A stretch of DNA of 56,025 nt from Halomonas sp. (GCF_029263665.1 NZ_JAJUFQ010000027.1:1-56025), one strand, 5' to 3'; counted from the stretch's first letter, positions 15,853-25,574 are shown. The notes: generated by a model from the letters alone, not told the origin. A program made the numbers and translations.

Positions 15853-17398
15853 TATCGTTCCAGATAGCGTTCCAGGTTTCACTCAACGGGCGTCCCCTCA
15901 GGTTCAGCGTAAGACGCATATCGGCGGGGCTGCCGCTTTCTGGTTCAAGGCGGAAGCTGGCACGCCAGGTCTTTCCGTCGGGTAGTGCAGTGACAAAAGC
16001 ATGGCTGATCTTGCCGCTGGAAGTTGTCAAGGCTGCCTTTACGGGTTGGCTGGGGTCGAGGCCATCAAGATCTTTTCCACGGAAATCGACGATGAACTGC
16101 CGGATATTCGCGTCTGGTGGCGTATCGTGGTGTCCGTTGGCTGCCAGCCCTTGACGAGAGCGCACGACTTTAGCCAGGGTGTCATTTTCTGGTGCCGAGG
16201 CGAAGGTATAGGTGCGATAGCGATAGGTACGCGACTCTCCTGCCAGCAAGGGCGTCTTCGGTACCCAGTAGGCAGTGATGTTGTCGTTGGCCTCACTGTC
16301 AGAGGGAATCTCGACCAGTTCGACGCGGCCTTCTCCCCAGTCTCCTTGCATTTCGACCCATTGGCTGGGGCGCTTCTCATAACGGCCTTCCATGTCCAGA
16401 TACGCATCGAAAGTACGTGGGCGCTGGACAAGACCAAAGCCTTTGGGAGAGGTGTCCTGCAGGCTGGTGATCTGCAGTGTTTCAGGGTTGTCCAAGACCC
16501 TCCAGGTCCATTCGCCGGTACTGGTAGCCATCAACAACCCACTGGAGTCATGCACTCTGGGACGATAGTCGTCCTGTTGATGGCGACCCATCTCACCATG
16601 CAGGAACATGCTGGTCAGTGGTGCAATGCCGAGTTTGTTGACGTCCTTGCGAGCGAACAAGCGTGCCTCTGTGACGATCTCGGTGGATTGCCCCGGGGTG
16701 ATGTCAAAGCGATAAGCGCCAGATAGCGAGGGACTATCCAGCAACGCGATGATGGTCATGTGATCGGCATCGGGCTGCGGGCGAACCAGCCAGAATTCCT
16801 TGAAAGAGGGAAATTCTTCCCCCTGGGGTAGGCCTGTATTGATGGCCAGTCCTCGGGCAGACATCCCGTAGCTATTACCTCTGCCGATCAAGCGGAAGTA
16901 GGAAGCACCGAGAAATACGGCAAATTCATCGGCAGTATCAGCCCGATTCAGAGGGTAGTGTAGACGAAACCCTGTATAGCCAAGTTTGCTCAGGTCCTGG
17001 TCAGCCAGGGAGGCGACCTGGTCATCATAGCTGAAGCGGCTGCTGTCGAAAGGCAGCTCCTTGACCTCTTCACCTTCTACCAGGTGAATGGTCACAGGTT
17101 TTTTATAGAGAAAGCCTGGGTGGAACAGCTCGACTTGAAACAGACCTTGGTTGCGCCAGATGGCACGATCCTTGCGGTAGCGAATCTGGCGATATTGGTC
17201 ATAACTCAATTCGGCAAGCTGCTGCGGCAACTCGCCAGAAAACTTCGGTTCCTCATAGGGGGACTGGGCCAGATCGCGGGCCTGACCGCTGACTTGCTCG
17301 AACAGCGCTTCGGGCGTAATGGCAAGTACTGAGGCGCTGAGGCCCCATAATAATAACGCCGCGAATAGTCGCAGTTGTGTTCGAGTCCATCGTTGCAT
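15842..17398 (-). CDS. opgG: Glucans biosynthesis protein G, periplasmic
   Basis: This 518-residue protein has a Sec signal peptide (RLFAALLLWGLSASVLA) and an OpgG/OpgD beta-sandwich typical of osmoregulated periplasmic glucan biosynthesis. The family signatures PYEEPKFSGELPQQLAELSYDQYRQIRY and the HGEMGRHQQDDYRPRVHDS region are present in fragments along the chain. The ATG at 17398 follows AGGAGTGCTAG. It works with membrane OpgH to make or remodel the glucan in the periplasm, and the 11-bp overlap implies translational coupling. Length is as in relatives. Confidence 0.94.
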   Translation of the reverse strand: MQRWTRTQLRLFAALLLWGLSASVLAITPEALFEQVSGQARDLAQSPYEEPKFSGELPQQLAELSYDQYRQIRYRKDRAIWRNQGLFQVELFHPGFLYKKPVTIHLVEGEEVKELPFDSSRFSYDDQVASLADQDLSKLGYTGFRLHYPLNRADTADEFAVFLGASYFRLIGRGNSYGMSARGLAINTGLPQGEEFPSFKEFWLVRPQPDADHMTIIALLDSPSLSGAYRFDITPGQSTEIVTEARLFARKDVNKLGIAPLTSMFLHGEMGRHQQDDYRPRVHDSSGLLMATSTGEWTWRVLDNPETLQITSLQDTSPKGFGLVQRPRTFDAYLDMEGRYEKRPSQWVEMQGDWGEGRVELVEIPSDSEANDNITAYWVPKTPLLAGESRTYRYRTYTFASAPENDTLAKVVRSRQGLAANGHHDTPPDANIRQFIVDFRGKDLDGLDPSQPVKAALTTSSGKISHAFVTALPDGKTWRASFRLEPESGSPADMRLTLNLRGRPLSETWNAIWNDNEL

Positions 17399-17690
17399 CT
17401 AGCACTCCTTGCAAGTCATCCGAAATAGCTCCTGCGATAGGAACCATGCACTTAAATATTGTCGTATGGAAGTATGGAGCTCCAATAAAGGGCTCCATGG
17501 ATTCGAGGGCAATTATGCAGCAGGGTTCCCTGTCACTTATAGGCGACAAGTAAAGTGGGTTTTGTTGCTGCTGGCAGACATGGTTTCCGTGAATATGGTT
17601 TCCATGGCTATTATTTCCGTGGACACCGGTCTGCCAGACATTGGGCTACCAAGCTATCAACATTGAAGTGCCTTGAAATGCCCGCGGGTA
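17399..17690. other. Intergenic stretch upstream of opgG
   Basis: This 292-bp spacer must hold the opgG promoter. I see a 7-bp inverted repeat ATGGAGC/GCTCCAT (17474-17480, 17492-17498) and a few TTTCC(G/A)TGG words near 17580-17630, but no convincing promoter, terminator or gene. Confidence 0.5.
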
Positions 17691-18656
17691 TTACCCGTGT
17701 TTCTTGCCGAGGCTCTTTTTCATGTTACGGCTGCTATACAAGCGGTAGCGATGAAAGTCAGGGTCGTTGCGTTCTTCCTGGGGCGTCTTGGTGTAACGCT
17801 TGTATTCCCACTGATACTGAGCGGGGTCGAGAGCTATGGCGGCCTCGACGCTAGCGTTGACCCCCGTGCAGGAGGTGACTTCAACCTCGGAATAGACACG
17901 CTCGTCAGCGGCCAGGAAATGCAAGGCATAGCCTTTACCGGGAAGGCGCCGGGCCACGCCGGTAACGACACGTGCGTTGGTCCGGGTGACCAGCTTAGGC
18001 AGCAGGGTGGCGGTATATGCCAAGCGTCCATAGAAGGGGGCAAAGGCGCCACTGCCCCAGGCCGGTTCCTGGTCCGGCAGTATCCCCACTGCCTCGCAGC
18101 GCTTGAGGGCCTTGAGCAACGCCGCGACACCTCTAGGGTTGGTCGGTACCAGCTTGGCACCATTGCGTTCGCGGCCAGCACGGATGATGGGGTCCAGCGC
18201 AGCAAGCTTGGGGGGTTCATACATGGCGGTGAAAGGGAAGTGGCTGGACAGCCAGAAGTTGAGAACTTCCCAGTTGCCGAAATGTGGAGCCAGAACAATG
18301 ACACCCTGTCCATGAGCACGAGCGTCATCCAGCAACTCTCTGCCATGTACCTCGACAATGCTGGCGGCAACTTTCTCCGTCTTGCCCTGCCAGGCAAACC
18401 CCAGTTCCAGCATGGTGGCGGTGGAATGCATCAGGCTGTCGCGGGCCAGGTGGCTACGTTCACCGGCCGTGATATCGGGGTAGACCACATCAAGGTTGAT
18501 CTGCGTCACTGCTCGTTCACGCCTGAGTACTGATTGGCAAAGTGACACTGCGATCCGGCTCAGGCGCCACAGGGTGGCAGGACTGGCGTTGGCAAGTACG
18601 CGCCACAGGGCTGCCACGGCAGTGGCTTGGAACTGTTGGAGTAATGAATGACGCAT
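17691..18656 (-). CDS. LpxL/HtrB-family lysophospholipid (lipid A) acyltransferase
   Basis: This 321-residue inner-membrane protein carries the HX4E catalytic motif as HFGNWE, plus GVAALLKALK, ILPDQEP and the DPAQYQWEYKRYT region typical of lipid A lauroyl/myristoyl acyltransferases. It would transfer an acyl chain from acyl-ACP to lipid A precursors or a related lysolipid. The ATG at 18656 lies 2 bp after the stop of the upstream membrane protein, so the two genes form an operon. The exact acceptor and chain length cannot be read from sequence; LpxL is the likeliest role. Confidence 0.88.
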   Translation of the reverse strand: MRHSLLQQFQATAVAALWRVLANASPATLWRLSRIAVSLCQSVLRRERAVTQINLDVVYPDITAGERSHLARDSLMHSTATMLELGFAWQGKTEKVAASIVEVHGRELLDDARAHGQGVIVLAPHFGNWEVLNFWLSSHFPFTAMYEPPKLAALDPIIRAGRERNGAKLVPTNPRGVAALLKALKRCEAVGILPDQEPAWGSGAFAPFYGRLAYTATLLPKLVTRTNARVVTGVARRLPGKGYALHFLAADERVYSEVEVTSCTGVNASVEAAIALDPAQYQWEYKRYTKTPQEERNDPDFHRYRLYSSRNMKKSLGKKHG

Positions 18657-18658
18657 GA

Positions 18659-19054
18659 TCAGATCAGCCAGCTTTCCAGATTATCGGGAGAGCGGCGTTC
18701 CTGCAGAGCCTTGAAGCCTTTGACGCAGCGTACGATGAGCCATACGGCAAGAGCCAGCATCAATGGTACCCCGACCACGATGAGGATCAGGAGGCTGGCA
18801 ACGCAAAGGTACAGCAGTCCGATCCAGAAGGTGCGAATCTGGTAGCGGTAATGATCGTCGAGCCAGGAGGGGCCTTTGCCACGGTAGATATAGGCGACCA
18901 CAACACTGATCAACGCAGTGAAGCCGGTAAACAGGTTGGCCAGCAGCAGCGCGTAGCTGATCAGCGCTATGGTGGTATCCGTATCATTCCTGTCGTTGGG
19001 AGGTTCCGGTGGTTCGACCTGGGGCTCATGAGGTGTCAGATCGCTACTGCTCAT
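18659..19054 (-). CDS. Small membrane protein, DUF4870-like
   Basis: This is a 131-residue protein. A Pro/Asp-rich N-terminus (~30 residues) is followed by about three hydrophobic segments (~residues 28-55, 73-90, 92-108) and the pattern DDHYRYQIRTFWIGLLY then VRCVKGFKAL, as in DUF4870-type proteins. Function is unknown. It is separated by 2 bp from the LpxL-type acyltransferase, so the two are likely co-transcribed. Confidence 0.75.
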   Translation of the reverse strand: MSSSDLTPHEPQVEPPEPPNDRNDTDTTIALISYALLLANLFTGFTALISVVVAYIYRGKGPSWLDDHYRYQIRTFWIGLLYLCVASLLILIVVGVPLMLALAVWLIVRCVKGFKALQERRSPDNLESWLI

Positions 19055-19172
19055 GCATCATATCCCTGTATTGCCATATCCTTGTGTTACTGAGTCCCTA
19101 GGTTGCTAATTTCCTAGGCTTCTGGGACTTTCTGACCGCGCACGCGCTGCATAATACCTCGTTGGTAGTAAT

Positions 19173-19568
19173 TTAGCAGGCGGTAGGATCCTTTAGCGGG
19201 CGACAGATCTCCAGCAAGTTGCCATCTGGATCGCGTAGATAGAGTGATTCTATCCTGCTGGAGGCTCCCTGGCGTTCGACAGGACCCAGTTCGATTTCCA
19301 CTGATAATGCATCGAGGTGGCGCTTGACCTCATCCAGTGGCAGTTGGCTACGCAGGCAGATATCAAGGCTTCCTGCAGTAGGTGTGGCTGCACGCGGGAC
19401 AATGTCTGTGGCCGTCCAATGCAGGCGTAGTGCCATGTCGCCAAGCATCAGGTCGACACGCTCCTGGTCGCGGTAACGCACATCGAGGCCCAGGACACGG
19501 GTATAGAAGTCCACGGCTCGGGAAATGTCGGTCACGGTAATGACCAAATGATCCAGACCTGACAGCAT
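19173..19568 (-). CDS. VOC/glyoxalase-fold protein
   Basis: This 131-residue protein is a vicinal-oxygen-chelate fold, with LDHLVITVTDISRAVDFY at the start and a closing DPDGNLLEICRP. Candidate metal ligands are His in LDHLV, His in LRLHW and Glu in LLEIC. The ATG at 19568 follows GGAGAG. It is divergent from the methyltransferase at 19611 (42 bp between starts). The substrate is unknown; the family includes lyases, dioxygenases and resistance proteins. Confidence 0.85.
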   Translation of the reverse strand: MLSGLDHLVITVTDISRAVDFYTRVLGLDVRYRDQERVDLMLGDMALRLHWTATDIVPRAATPTAGSLDICLRSQLPLDEVKRHLDALSVEIELGPVERQGASSRIESLYLRDPDGNLLEICRPLKDPTAC

Positions 19569-19610
19569 GCCTCTCTCCGTAAAGATTTTTCAGTCACAGA
19601 GAATACGCCG

Positions 19611-20240
19611 ATGCCGGCTTGTCCGCTATGTTCCAGCAACGCAACTTATCATTTTCATCGCGATGCGCAGCGCGACTATTTCCGTTGTCGTGTGTGCGAC
19701 CTGATAGCAGTACCTCCGGGCCAGAGGCTGGACCCTGAAGCCGAGAAGGCAGTATACGACCAGCACGACAATCGCCCCGACGATCCGCGGTATCGGGCGT
19801 TTCTCTCCAGGCTGTTCATACCGCTGAGTCAACGCCTGAAAGCCGGAGCCGAGGGGCTGGACTTTGGTGCCGGTCCGGGGCCAACGCTCTCGCTGATGTT
19901 TGCAGAGGCTGGGTTCCCTACCCAGATTCATGACCCTTTCTTCCATCCCAATCCCACTGCCTTGGCGCAGCAGCACGACTTCATCACAGCCAGTGAAGTG
20001 GTCGAGCACTTGTTTGCCCCTGGCAAGATACTCGAGACATTGGTGATGTGCTTGAAGCCTGGTGGCTGGCTGGGTGTGATGACCAAACGCACGCCGGAAG
20101 ATTTTTCAGCCTGGCATTACAAGCAGGACCCTACTCATGTGGTTTTCTTCAGCGAGGCATCTTTTGTCTGGTTGGCTCGCAAACATGATCTTGATCTGAC
20201 TTTTCCTGGGCCGGATGTGGTACTACTGCAGCGTCTATAG
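19611..20240 (+). CDS. Class I SAM-dependent methyltransferase with N-terminal zinc ribbon
   Basis: This is a 209-residue protein. An N-terminal CPLC...CRVC pair suggests a zinc ribbon. The SAM site is GLDFGAGPGPTLSL followed by SEVVEHLF and LKPGGWLGVMT. Proteins of this type methylate small molecules or cell-envelope sugars; the substrate is not readable. It is divergent from a VOC gene and followed by an MFS gene with its own promoter-like sequence. Confidence 0.82.
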   Translation: MPACPLCSSNATYHFHRDAQRDYFRCRVCDLIAVPPGQRLDPEAEKAVYDQHDNRPDDPRYRAFLSRLFIPLSQRLKAGAEGLDFGAGPGPTLSLMFAEAGFPTQIHDPFFHPNPTALAQQHDFITASEVVEHLFAPGKILETLVMCLKPGGWLGVMTKRTPEDFSAWHYKQDPTHVVFFSEASFVWLARKHDLDLTFPGPDVVLLQRL

Positions 20241-20260
20241 AGAGTGTGTCGACAAAGGCG

Positions 20261-20288
20261 TTGACAGCGATAGGTACGGGGGTATATT
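20261..20288 (+). promoter_or_regulatory. Sigma70-type promoter before the MFS gene
   Basis: TTGACA at 20261-20266 and TATATT at 20283-20288 are separated by 16 bp, about 103 bp before the MFS start codon. Both hexamers are near consensus. A GC-rich stretch follows. Confidence 0.6.
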
Positions 20289-20391
20289 CCCCGCCCATTG
20301 ACCCCGTGCCGCGTCTTGGCTGGCCTCAGGGCTGACTACCATCTCCTCTATACGACGTTTCCTTGTCCATTTACTGTCAGAGAGGCTCCTG

Positions 20392-21882
20392 ATGTCCCCG
20401 CAATTGTTGGCCATGGCCATTGCCCCTTTGTTAGGGCTGTTCATTCTTGGCATTGGCAATGGTTATCTGACCACTCTGGTTTCACTACGCCTGGATGCGG
20501 CAGGGGAGTCCCAGGTCGTGGTGGGTCTGGTGTCCTCGGCCTACTACATTGGCCTTGGGCTGGGGGCGATGATGAATGATCGCCTGTTGCTAAGGATTGG
20601 TCACATTCGTGCCTATGGCAGCTTTGCCTCTCTGGTTGCGGTCACGGTGCTGCTGCTGGGGCTTATCTTTGAGCCCATGGTGTGGTTCGTGCTGCGCTTG
20701 ATAGGTGGCTGGGCCATGGTGGGGGTTTTTCTAGTCATCGAAAGCTGGTTGTTGACCTCCAGTGAACCCAAGGTGCGTGGACGTCTGCTGGCGCTGTACA
20801 TGATTGCACTGTATGCCTCGGGTGTGATCGGGCAGTTGCTGTTGGGGGCCACGCAGAACATGGGCAAGTTCGAGCCCTTCATGCTGGTGGGGATGATGGC
20901 ATCATTGTCGGTGTTGCCAATGGCCATGATTCCGCGGGTTACGCCCTTGATCGACAAGGCTGAACCACTACCTCCGTGGCGCTTGATCACCATCACCCCG
21001 ACCGGTGTGGTCGGCAGTCTTGGTTCTGGGGTACTGGTGGCAGCGGTATATACGCTGCTGCCTCTTTATCTGCAGCGCAACGGTTACCCTGTCAGCCAGG
21101 TAGGCATCTACATGGCCATCACCGTACTGGGGGCCATGCTGTTGCAGTACCCGGTGGGACGTTGGTCCGATCGCCACGATCGTCAGATCGTGCTGATCAT
21201 GATCGGCCTGTTCTGTGTAGCGATCTCCGCGCTGGTCATGCTTGTTCCATTGCCCTGGTGGGGGTTGGCAGGCGTCCTGTTCCTGCTTGGTGGCGGGATC
21301 TTCTCGCTTTACCCCGTGGCGGTCAGTCATGCCGCCGACAGGGCGCCTGCTGGCGCTCTGGTATCCATGAGCCAGGGGTTGCTGCTGATCAATGCCATTG
21401 GCTCGGCAGCCAGTCCTCCCGCCATCAGTCCCTTGATGGCTGCCATCGGCGATGCAGCGTTGTTCGGCGCCTTTGCTGTACTGGCAGCACTGCTGGTTAC
21501 CTTCTTCCTGTGGCGACGCATGGTACGGCCGGCACCGGTACCGGTGGCGCCATTCTCTCCATCCACACCCTTGTCATCCGTGGGGGCTGAATTGGCAGTG
21601 ACCGAGGAGTGGGTGCAGGGGGCCAAGGAGCATGAGCACATGGAAGATCTGTCCGATGTCCTGCCCGAGGTGGAGGTGGCTGAGCCTCTGGTTGGCCCGC
21701 CACTGGCAGAAAATGATTATGTGGCCTATTACGATGAGGACGGCTTCCATGAAGGCACGCTTGAAGCGATGCAAGACTCATCCTCCGAGCATGCCGATGG
21801 CCACGACGATCAAAAAGGGAACGAGGAACCGGTCGTCGATAGTACGGATGCCGGCGAATCTTCCAAGCGAGATGACGCTTGA
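20392..21882 (+). CDS. MFS transporter with long acidic cytoplasmic tail
   Basis: This 496-residue inner-membrane protein has about twelve hydrophobic segments up to residue ~390 (ends FLWRRMVRP). Motif A is visible as MMNDRLLLRIGHIRAYG, and a second MFS half contains GRWSDRHDRQ. Residues ~395-496 form a Pro then strongly acidic, low-complexity tail (DVLPEVEVAEPLV, DDQKGNEEP). The fold resembles YcaD-type transporters of unknown substrate. The start ATG 20392 follows GAGAGGCTCCTG. The tail is unusual for this family and may be a species-specific extension. Confidence 0.85.
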   Translation: MSPQLLAMAIAPLLGLFILGIGNGYLTTLVSLRLDAAGESQVVVGLVSSAYYIGLGLGAMMNDRLLLRIGHIRAYGSFASLVAVTVLLLGLIFEPMVWFVLRLIGGWAMVGVFLVIESWLLTSSEPKVRGRLLALYMIALYASGVIGQLLLGATQNMGKFEPFMLVGMMASLSVLPMAMIPRVTPLIDKAEPLPPWRLITITPTGVVGSLGSGVLVAAVYTLLPLYLQRNGYPVSQVGIYMAITVLGAMLLQYPVGRWSDRHDRQIVLIMIGLFCVAISALVMLVPLPWWGLAGVLFLLGGGIFSLYPVAVSHAADRAPAGALVSMSQGLLLINAIGSAASPPAISPLMAAIGDAALFGAFAVLAALLVTFFLWRRMVRPAPVPVAPFSPSTPLSSVGAELAVTEEWVQGAKEHEHMEDLSDVLPEVEVAEPLVGPPLAENDYVAYYDEDGFHEGTLEAMQDSSSEHADGHDDQKGNEEPVVDSTDAGESSKRDDA

Positions 21883-21911
21883 CCCGTTAGAGACAGCCAG
21901 GAAGCTGCTTT

Positions 21912-21939
21912 GGCTCAAGGGCAGTTCGGCTCAAGGGCA
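21912..21939 (+). repeat. 12-bp direct repeat in the MFS-to-dehydrogenase spacer
   Basis: GGCTCAAGGGCA occurs at 21912-21923 and 21928-21939, 16 bp apart, in the spacer between the MFS gene and the acyl-CoA dehydrogenase gene. The word GGCTCAAGG also recurs in the sensor kinase gene. No function is evident. Confidence 0.6.
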
Positions 21940-22031
21940 ACTAGCGACCTTGGGCTAATAGAGACTCGCAAGTAGGGAAACTACTATCGCGGATATGGTT
22001 TTCCTATTCATCCTCTACCTCGGGCTTTCCT

Positions 22032-23840
22032 ATGTTCCCTTATGCTGCCCCTGTCCGTGACATGAGCTTCGTTCTTACGGAGCTCTTGCGTCACGAATCC
22101 CTGTCTCTTCCTGCCTTTGCCGACATTTCTCCTGATCTGGTTGATGCGGTGCTCGAAGAAGCCGCCAAACTGGCTTCGGATGTATGGGCCCCACTCAATG
22201 CCAGTGGTGACCGCCAGGGCTGTACTCGCCGTGACGATGGTGGCGTGACATTGCCCGATGGATTTATCGAAGCCTACCGCGCCTATGCTGAAGGTGGCTG
22301 GAATGGTATCGGCGTCAGTGCCGAGCTGGGTGGTCAGGGATTGCCGGAGGTAGTGGCCACCAGTGTTCAGGAAATGCTCCATGGCGCGAACATGGCACTC
22401 GGCCTGTGCCCCATGCTGACCGCCGGAGCGATCGAAGCACTGGCCCATCATGGCAGTGATGGGCAGAAAGCGTTGTATCTGGACAAGCTCATCGAAGGAA
22501 GCTGGACCGGCACCATGAATCTCACCGAGCCCCAGGCTGGCTCGGATCTGTCGCGAGTCCGTACCCGGGCGATTCCCTGCGAGGTGACGGAAGGGGACTT
22601 TTATCGCATCTTCGGCCAGAAGATCTTCATCACCTGGGGGGAGCACGATGCCTCGGACAATATTGTCCATCTGGTGCTGGCACGTACGCCGGATGCTCCT
22701 GAAGGCAACAAGGGCATTTCCCTGTTTCTGGTACCCAAGTTCCTGGTCAACCCGGATGGCACATTGGGGGAGCGCAACGATGTGGTGTGTGCTTCCATCG
22801 AGCACAAGATGGGCATTCATGGTAGCCCGACATGCACGTTGAGTTTCGGCGAGAAAGAGGGGGCTATCGGCTATCTGGTCGGTGAACTCGGGCGTGGGCT
22901 CAATCATATGTTCACCATGATGAACGAAGCTCGCCACAAGGTCGGTGTTCAGGGGATTGGTGTGGCCGAGCGCGCTTGCCAGCACGCGTTTTCCTATGCT
23001 GCCGAACGTTCTCAGGGGCGCATGCCCAACGCCAGGGGGGGGGAGCCTTGCGTGATTGCCGAGCATCTTGATGTGCGCCGCATGCTGCTGTCCATGCGTG
23101 CTCGCACCGATGCTCTGCGTGCTCTGGCGCTGTATTGTGCGGCCCTGCTTGATGTGGCCCGTCATCATGCTGATGAGAGTCAACGTCGTTCGGCCCAGGC
23201 TCGGGTGGATGTGCTGATACCTGTCGTAAAGGGCTTTTCCACTGATCAGGCAGTGGATATTGCCTCGCTTGGCATCCAGGTTCACGGGGGGATGGGGTAT
23301 ATCGAAGAAACGGGTGCGGCCCAACTGCTGCGTGATGTCCGTATCTCTGCCATCTATGAAGGTACCAACGGTATTCAGGCGTTGGATCTGGCCGGACGCA
23401 AGCTGCAAATGGATGATGCTGGGGCCATGTCGTCATTGCTTGATGAAGTGAATGCGACTGCCGCGCAGATGAAGGACAAGCCCGATCTGGCGATGCTGGC
23501 CGAGGGGTTGGCGGCCGGAGCGGAAGACTTGCGCGTCTGCGTGTCCAAGGTCCTGGAGGAAGGACGCGATGGTCAGTCAGGACAGGATGCGGTTCAGGCC
23601 TATGCCACTCCGCTGCTGTCTCTGGCTGGGCATGTGCTGTGTGCCTGGCAGATGGGGCGTGCTGCACTCAAGGCCCAGCAGGCCGTGGATGCCGGCAGCG
23701 ACGACGATTTCTATCGGCGCAAGCTGGCGAGTGCTGATTTCGCCATTCGCCAATGGTTACCTGTCGGGCGTGCGCAGCGCCAGGTGATTGAAGCCGGCAT
23801 GCAGAGTCTTGCTGCATTCACTGTTATCCGTGAGTCCTGA
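22032..23840 (+). CDS. Acyl-CoA dehydrogenase
   Basis: This 602-residue FAD enzyme of the large acyl-CoA dehydrogenase family oxidises acyl-CoA to enoyl-CoA. N-terminal, FAD-binding and C-terminal helical parts are seen: MNLTEPQAGSDLS, EHKMGIHGSPTC, NEARHKVGVQGIG, ISAIYEGTNGIQALDLAGRK. The start MFPYAAPVRDMSFVL matches the usual first residues of this subfamily, so 22032 is kept though the ribosome site is weak. It is the first gene of a four-step fatty-acid oxidation cluster with the ligase, hydroxyacyl-CoA dehydrogenase and hydratase that follow. Confidence 0.93.
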   Translation: MFPYAAPVRDMSFVLTELLRHESLSLPAFADISPDLVDAVLEEAAKLASDVWAPLNASGDRQGCTRRDDGGVTLPDGFIEAYRAYAEGGWNGIGVSAELGGQGLPEVVATSVQEMLHGANMALGLCPMLTAGAIEALAHHGSDGQKALYLDKLIEGSWTGTMNLTEPQAGSDLSRVRTRAIPCEVTEGDFYRIFGQKIFITWGEHDASDNIVHLVLARTPDAPEGNKGISLFLVPKFLVNPDGTLGERNDVVCASIEHKMGIHGSPTCTLSFGEKEGAIGYLVGELGRGLNHMFTMMNEARHKVGVQGIGVAERACQHAFSYAAERSQGRMPNARGGEPCVIAEHLDVRRMLLSMRARTDALRALALYCAALLDVARHHADESQRRSAQARVDVLIPVVKGFSTDQAVDIASLGIQVHGGMGYIEETGAAQLLRDVRISAIYEGTNGIQALDLAGRKLQMDDAGAMSSLLDEVNATAAQMKDKPDLAMLAEGLAAGAEDLRVCVSKVLEEGRDGQSGQDAVQAYATPLLSLAGHVLCAWQMGRAALKAQQAVDAGSDDDFYRRKLASADFAIRQWLPVGRAQRQVIEAGMQSLAAFTVIRES

Positions 23841-23862
23841 AACCTACGCCAGGGGGAAAAGC

Positions 23863-25494
23863 ATGACTGCATCGATTTTTGAACAGGGAATGCCGCAGAC
23901 TCCAGCCAATCACGTGGCCCTGTCTCCACTGACATTCATTGAACGTAGTGCTTCCGTCTATCCGGATTACCCGGCAGTGATCTATGGAGATATCCGGCGT
24001 GACTGGGCGACGACCTGGGAACGTTGCCGCCGGCTGGCTTCTGCCCTCGAGAAACGCGGTATTCAGGCAGGCGAGACGGTGGCTGCCATGTTGCCGAATG
24101 TGCCGGCCATGTTCGAGGCCCATTTTGGCGTGCCCTTGGCCGGCTGTGTGCTCAATACCTTGAATATTCGCCTGGATGCCGATGCCATCGCCTATATGCT
24201 CGAGCATGGCGAAGCCAGGGCGGTGCTGGTGGACCCGGAGTTTGCCGATGTCATCGCCCAGGCAGTGGACAAGCTGGATGGCAAGCCGCTGATCATCGAT
24301 GTGGCGGACGAAGCCTTCTTCCCCGGAGGGCGGGCAATCGGCGAAGTGGAATACGAGTCACTGCTGGCCGAGGGGGATCCGGACTATCCCTATCGCTTGC
24401 CCGATGATGAATGGCAGGCGATCTCTCTCAACTACACCTCAGGTACTACCGGGCGACCCAAGGGAGTGGTCTATCATCATCGCGGCGCCTATCTGAATGC
24501 CCTGGGCAATCTGTTGGCCTGGGGCATGCCTCAGCACCCGATCTACCTGTGGACCTTGCCCATGTTTCATTGCAATGGCTGGTGCTTTCCATGGGTGATT
24601 GCGGCGATGACAGGTACCAACGTATGTCTGCGCAAGGTCGAACCCAAGCGGGTCATGGAGCTGATTGCGGCAGAGAAGGTGAGCCATTTCAGTGGCGCTC
24701 CCATTGTACTCAATGGCCTGGTCAATCTACCCGAGGCAGACAAGTGCGTCATCGATCATCCCGTTAAGGCCACCACGGCTGGTGCAGCGCCTCCGGCGGC
24801 GGTCATCGCCGGAGTGGAACGCATGGGCATCGATGTCACGCATGTCTATGGACTGACCGAAGTCTATGGGCCGGTGACATCCTGTGCCTGGCGCGAATCC
24901 TGGGATGAATTGCCCCTGGAAGAGCGGGCACGCATCAAGTCCCGCCAGGGGGTACGTTATCCGATGCTCGAAGCTGCCTGTGTTGCCGACCCTGATACCC
25001 TGGAACTACTGCCCAAGGATGGCAAGACCATGGGGGAAGTGCTGATGCGTGGCAATACCGTCATGAAGGGGTATCTCAAGAACCCTGAAGCCACTGAAGC
25101 AGCGCTTGAAGGGGGTTGGTACCATACTGGCGATCTTGCCGTGTGGCATGCCGATGGCTACATCGAGATCAAGGATCGGGCCAAGGACATCATCATTTCG
25201 GGCGGAGAGAACATTTCCACCATTGAAGTGGAAGATGCTCTCTATGCTCACCCGGCAGTGGAGGAAGTTGCCGTGGTGGCAAGGCCTGATGAGAAATGGG
25301 GCGAGACCCCATGTGCTTTCGTCAAGCTCAAGGACGGCAGTGCTGATGTCTCCGAAGTGGAACTCATCGCATACTGCCGCGAGCACCTGGCTGGCTTCAA
25401 GGTTCCCAAGACGATTGTATTTACTGAATTGCCCAAGACGTCTACCGGCAAGATTCAGAAGTTCGTGCTTCGCGAAGAAGCGAGAAATCTTTAG
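23863..25494 (+). CDS. Acyl-CoA synthetase (AMP-forming ligase)
   Basis: This is a 543-residue ANL-family ligase that activates carboxylic acids with ATP and CoA. The start ATG 23863 follows AGGGGGAAAAGC. Core motifs are YTSGTTGRPKGV (P-loop), VYGLTEVYGP, GWYHTGDLAVW and the C-terminal KTSTGKIQKF catalytic Lys. It resembles medium-chain (AlkK-type) ligases. It is 22 bp from the acyl-CoA dehydrogenase, so it is expected to feed that enzyme with acyl-CoA. Chain-length preference is uncertain. Confidence 0.92.
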   Translation: MTASIFEQGMPQTPANHVALSPLTFIERSASVYPDYPAVIYGDIRRDWATTWERCRRLASALEKRGIQAGETVAAMLPNVPAMFEAHFGVPLAGCVLNTLNIRLDADAIAYMLEHGEARAVLVDPEFADVIAQAVDKLDGKPLIIDVADEAFFPGGRAIGEVEYESLLAEGDPDYPYRLPDDEWQAISLNYTSGTTGRPKGVVYHHRGAYLNALGNLLAWGMPQHPIYLWTLPMFHCNGWCFPWVIAAMTGTNVCLRKVEPKRVMELIAAEKVSHFSGAPIVLNGLVNLPEADKCVIDHPVKATTAGAAPPAAVIAGVERMGIDVTHVYGLTEVYGPVTSCAWRESWDELPLEERARIKSRQGVRYPMLEAACVADPDTLELLPKDGKTMGEVLMRGNTVMKGYLKNPEATEAALEGGWYHTGDLAVWHADGYIEIKDRAKDIIISGGENISTIEVEDALYAHPAVEEVAVVARPDEKWGETPCAFVKLKDGSADVSEVELIAYCREHLAGFKVPKTIVFTELPKTSTGKIQKFVLREEARNL

Positions 25495-25574
25495 CCAGGG
25501 CTTTCAGGAAGCATCGGGCCGTTCCAGCTTCAGGCATGAACCTGAGTAGATCATGGATAAATGGAGAGAAATGG

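Noticed and set aside
17409..17666. 85-codon + strand frame between opgG and the acyltransferase gene
   Set aside because: No ribosome site, no family resemblance, and it spans the region that must hold the opgG promoter.
22008..23408. 466-codon minus-strand frame across the acyl-CoA dehydrogenase
   Set aside because: It lies opposite a well-conserved enzyme gene and its translation looks like a reverse-frame shadow.
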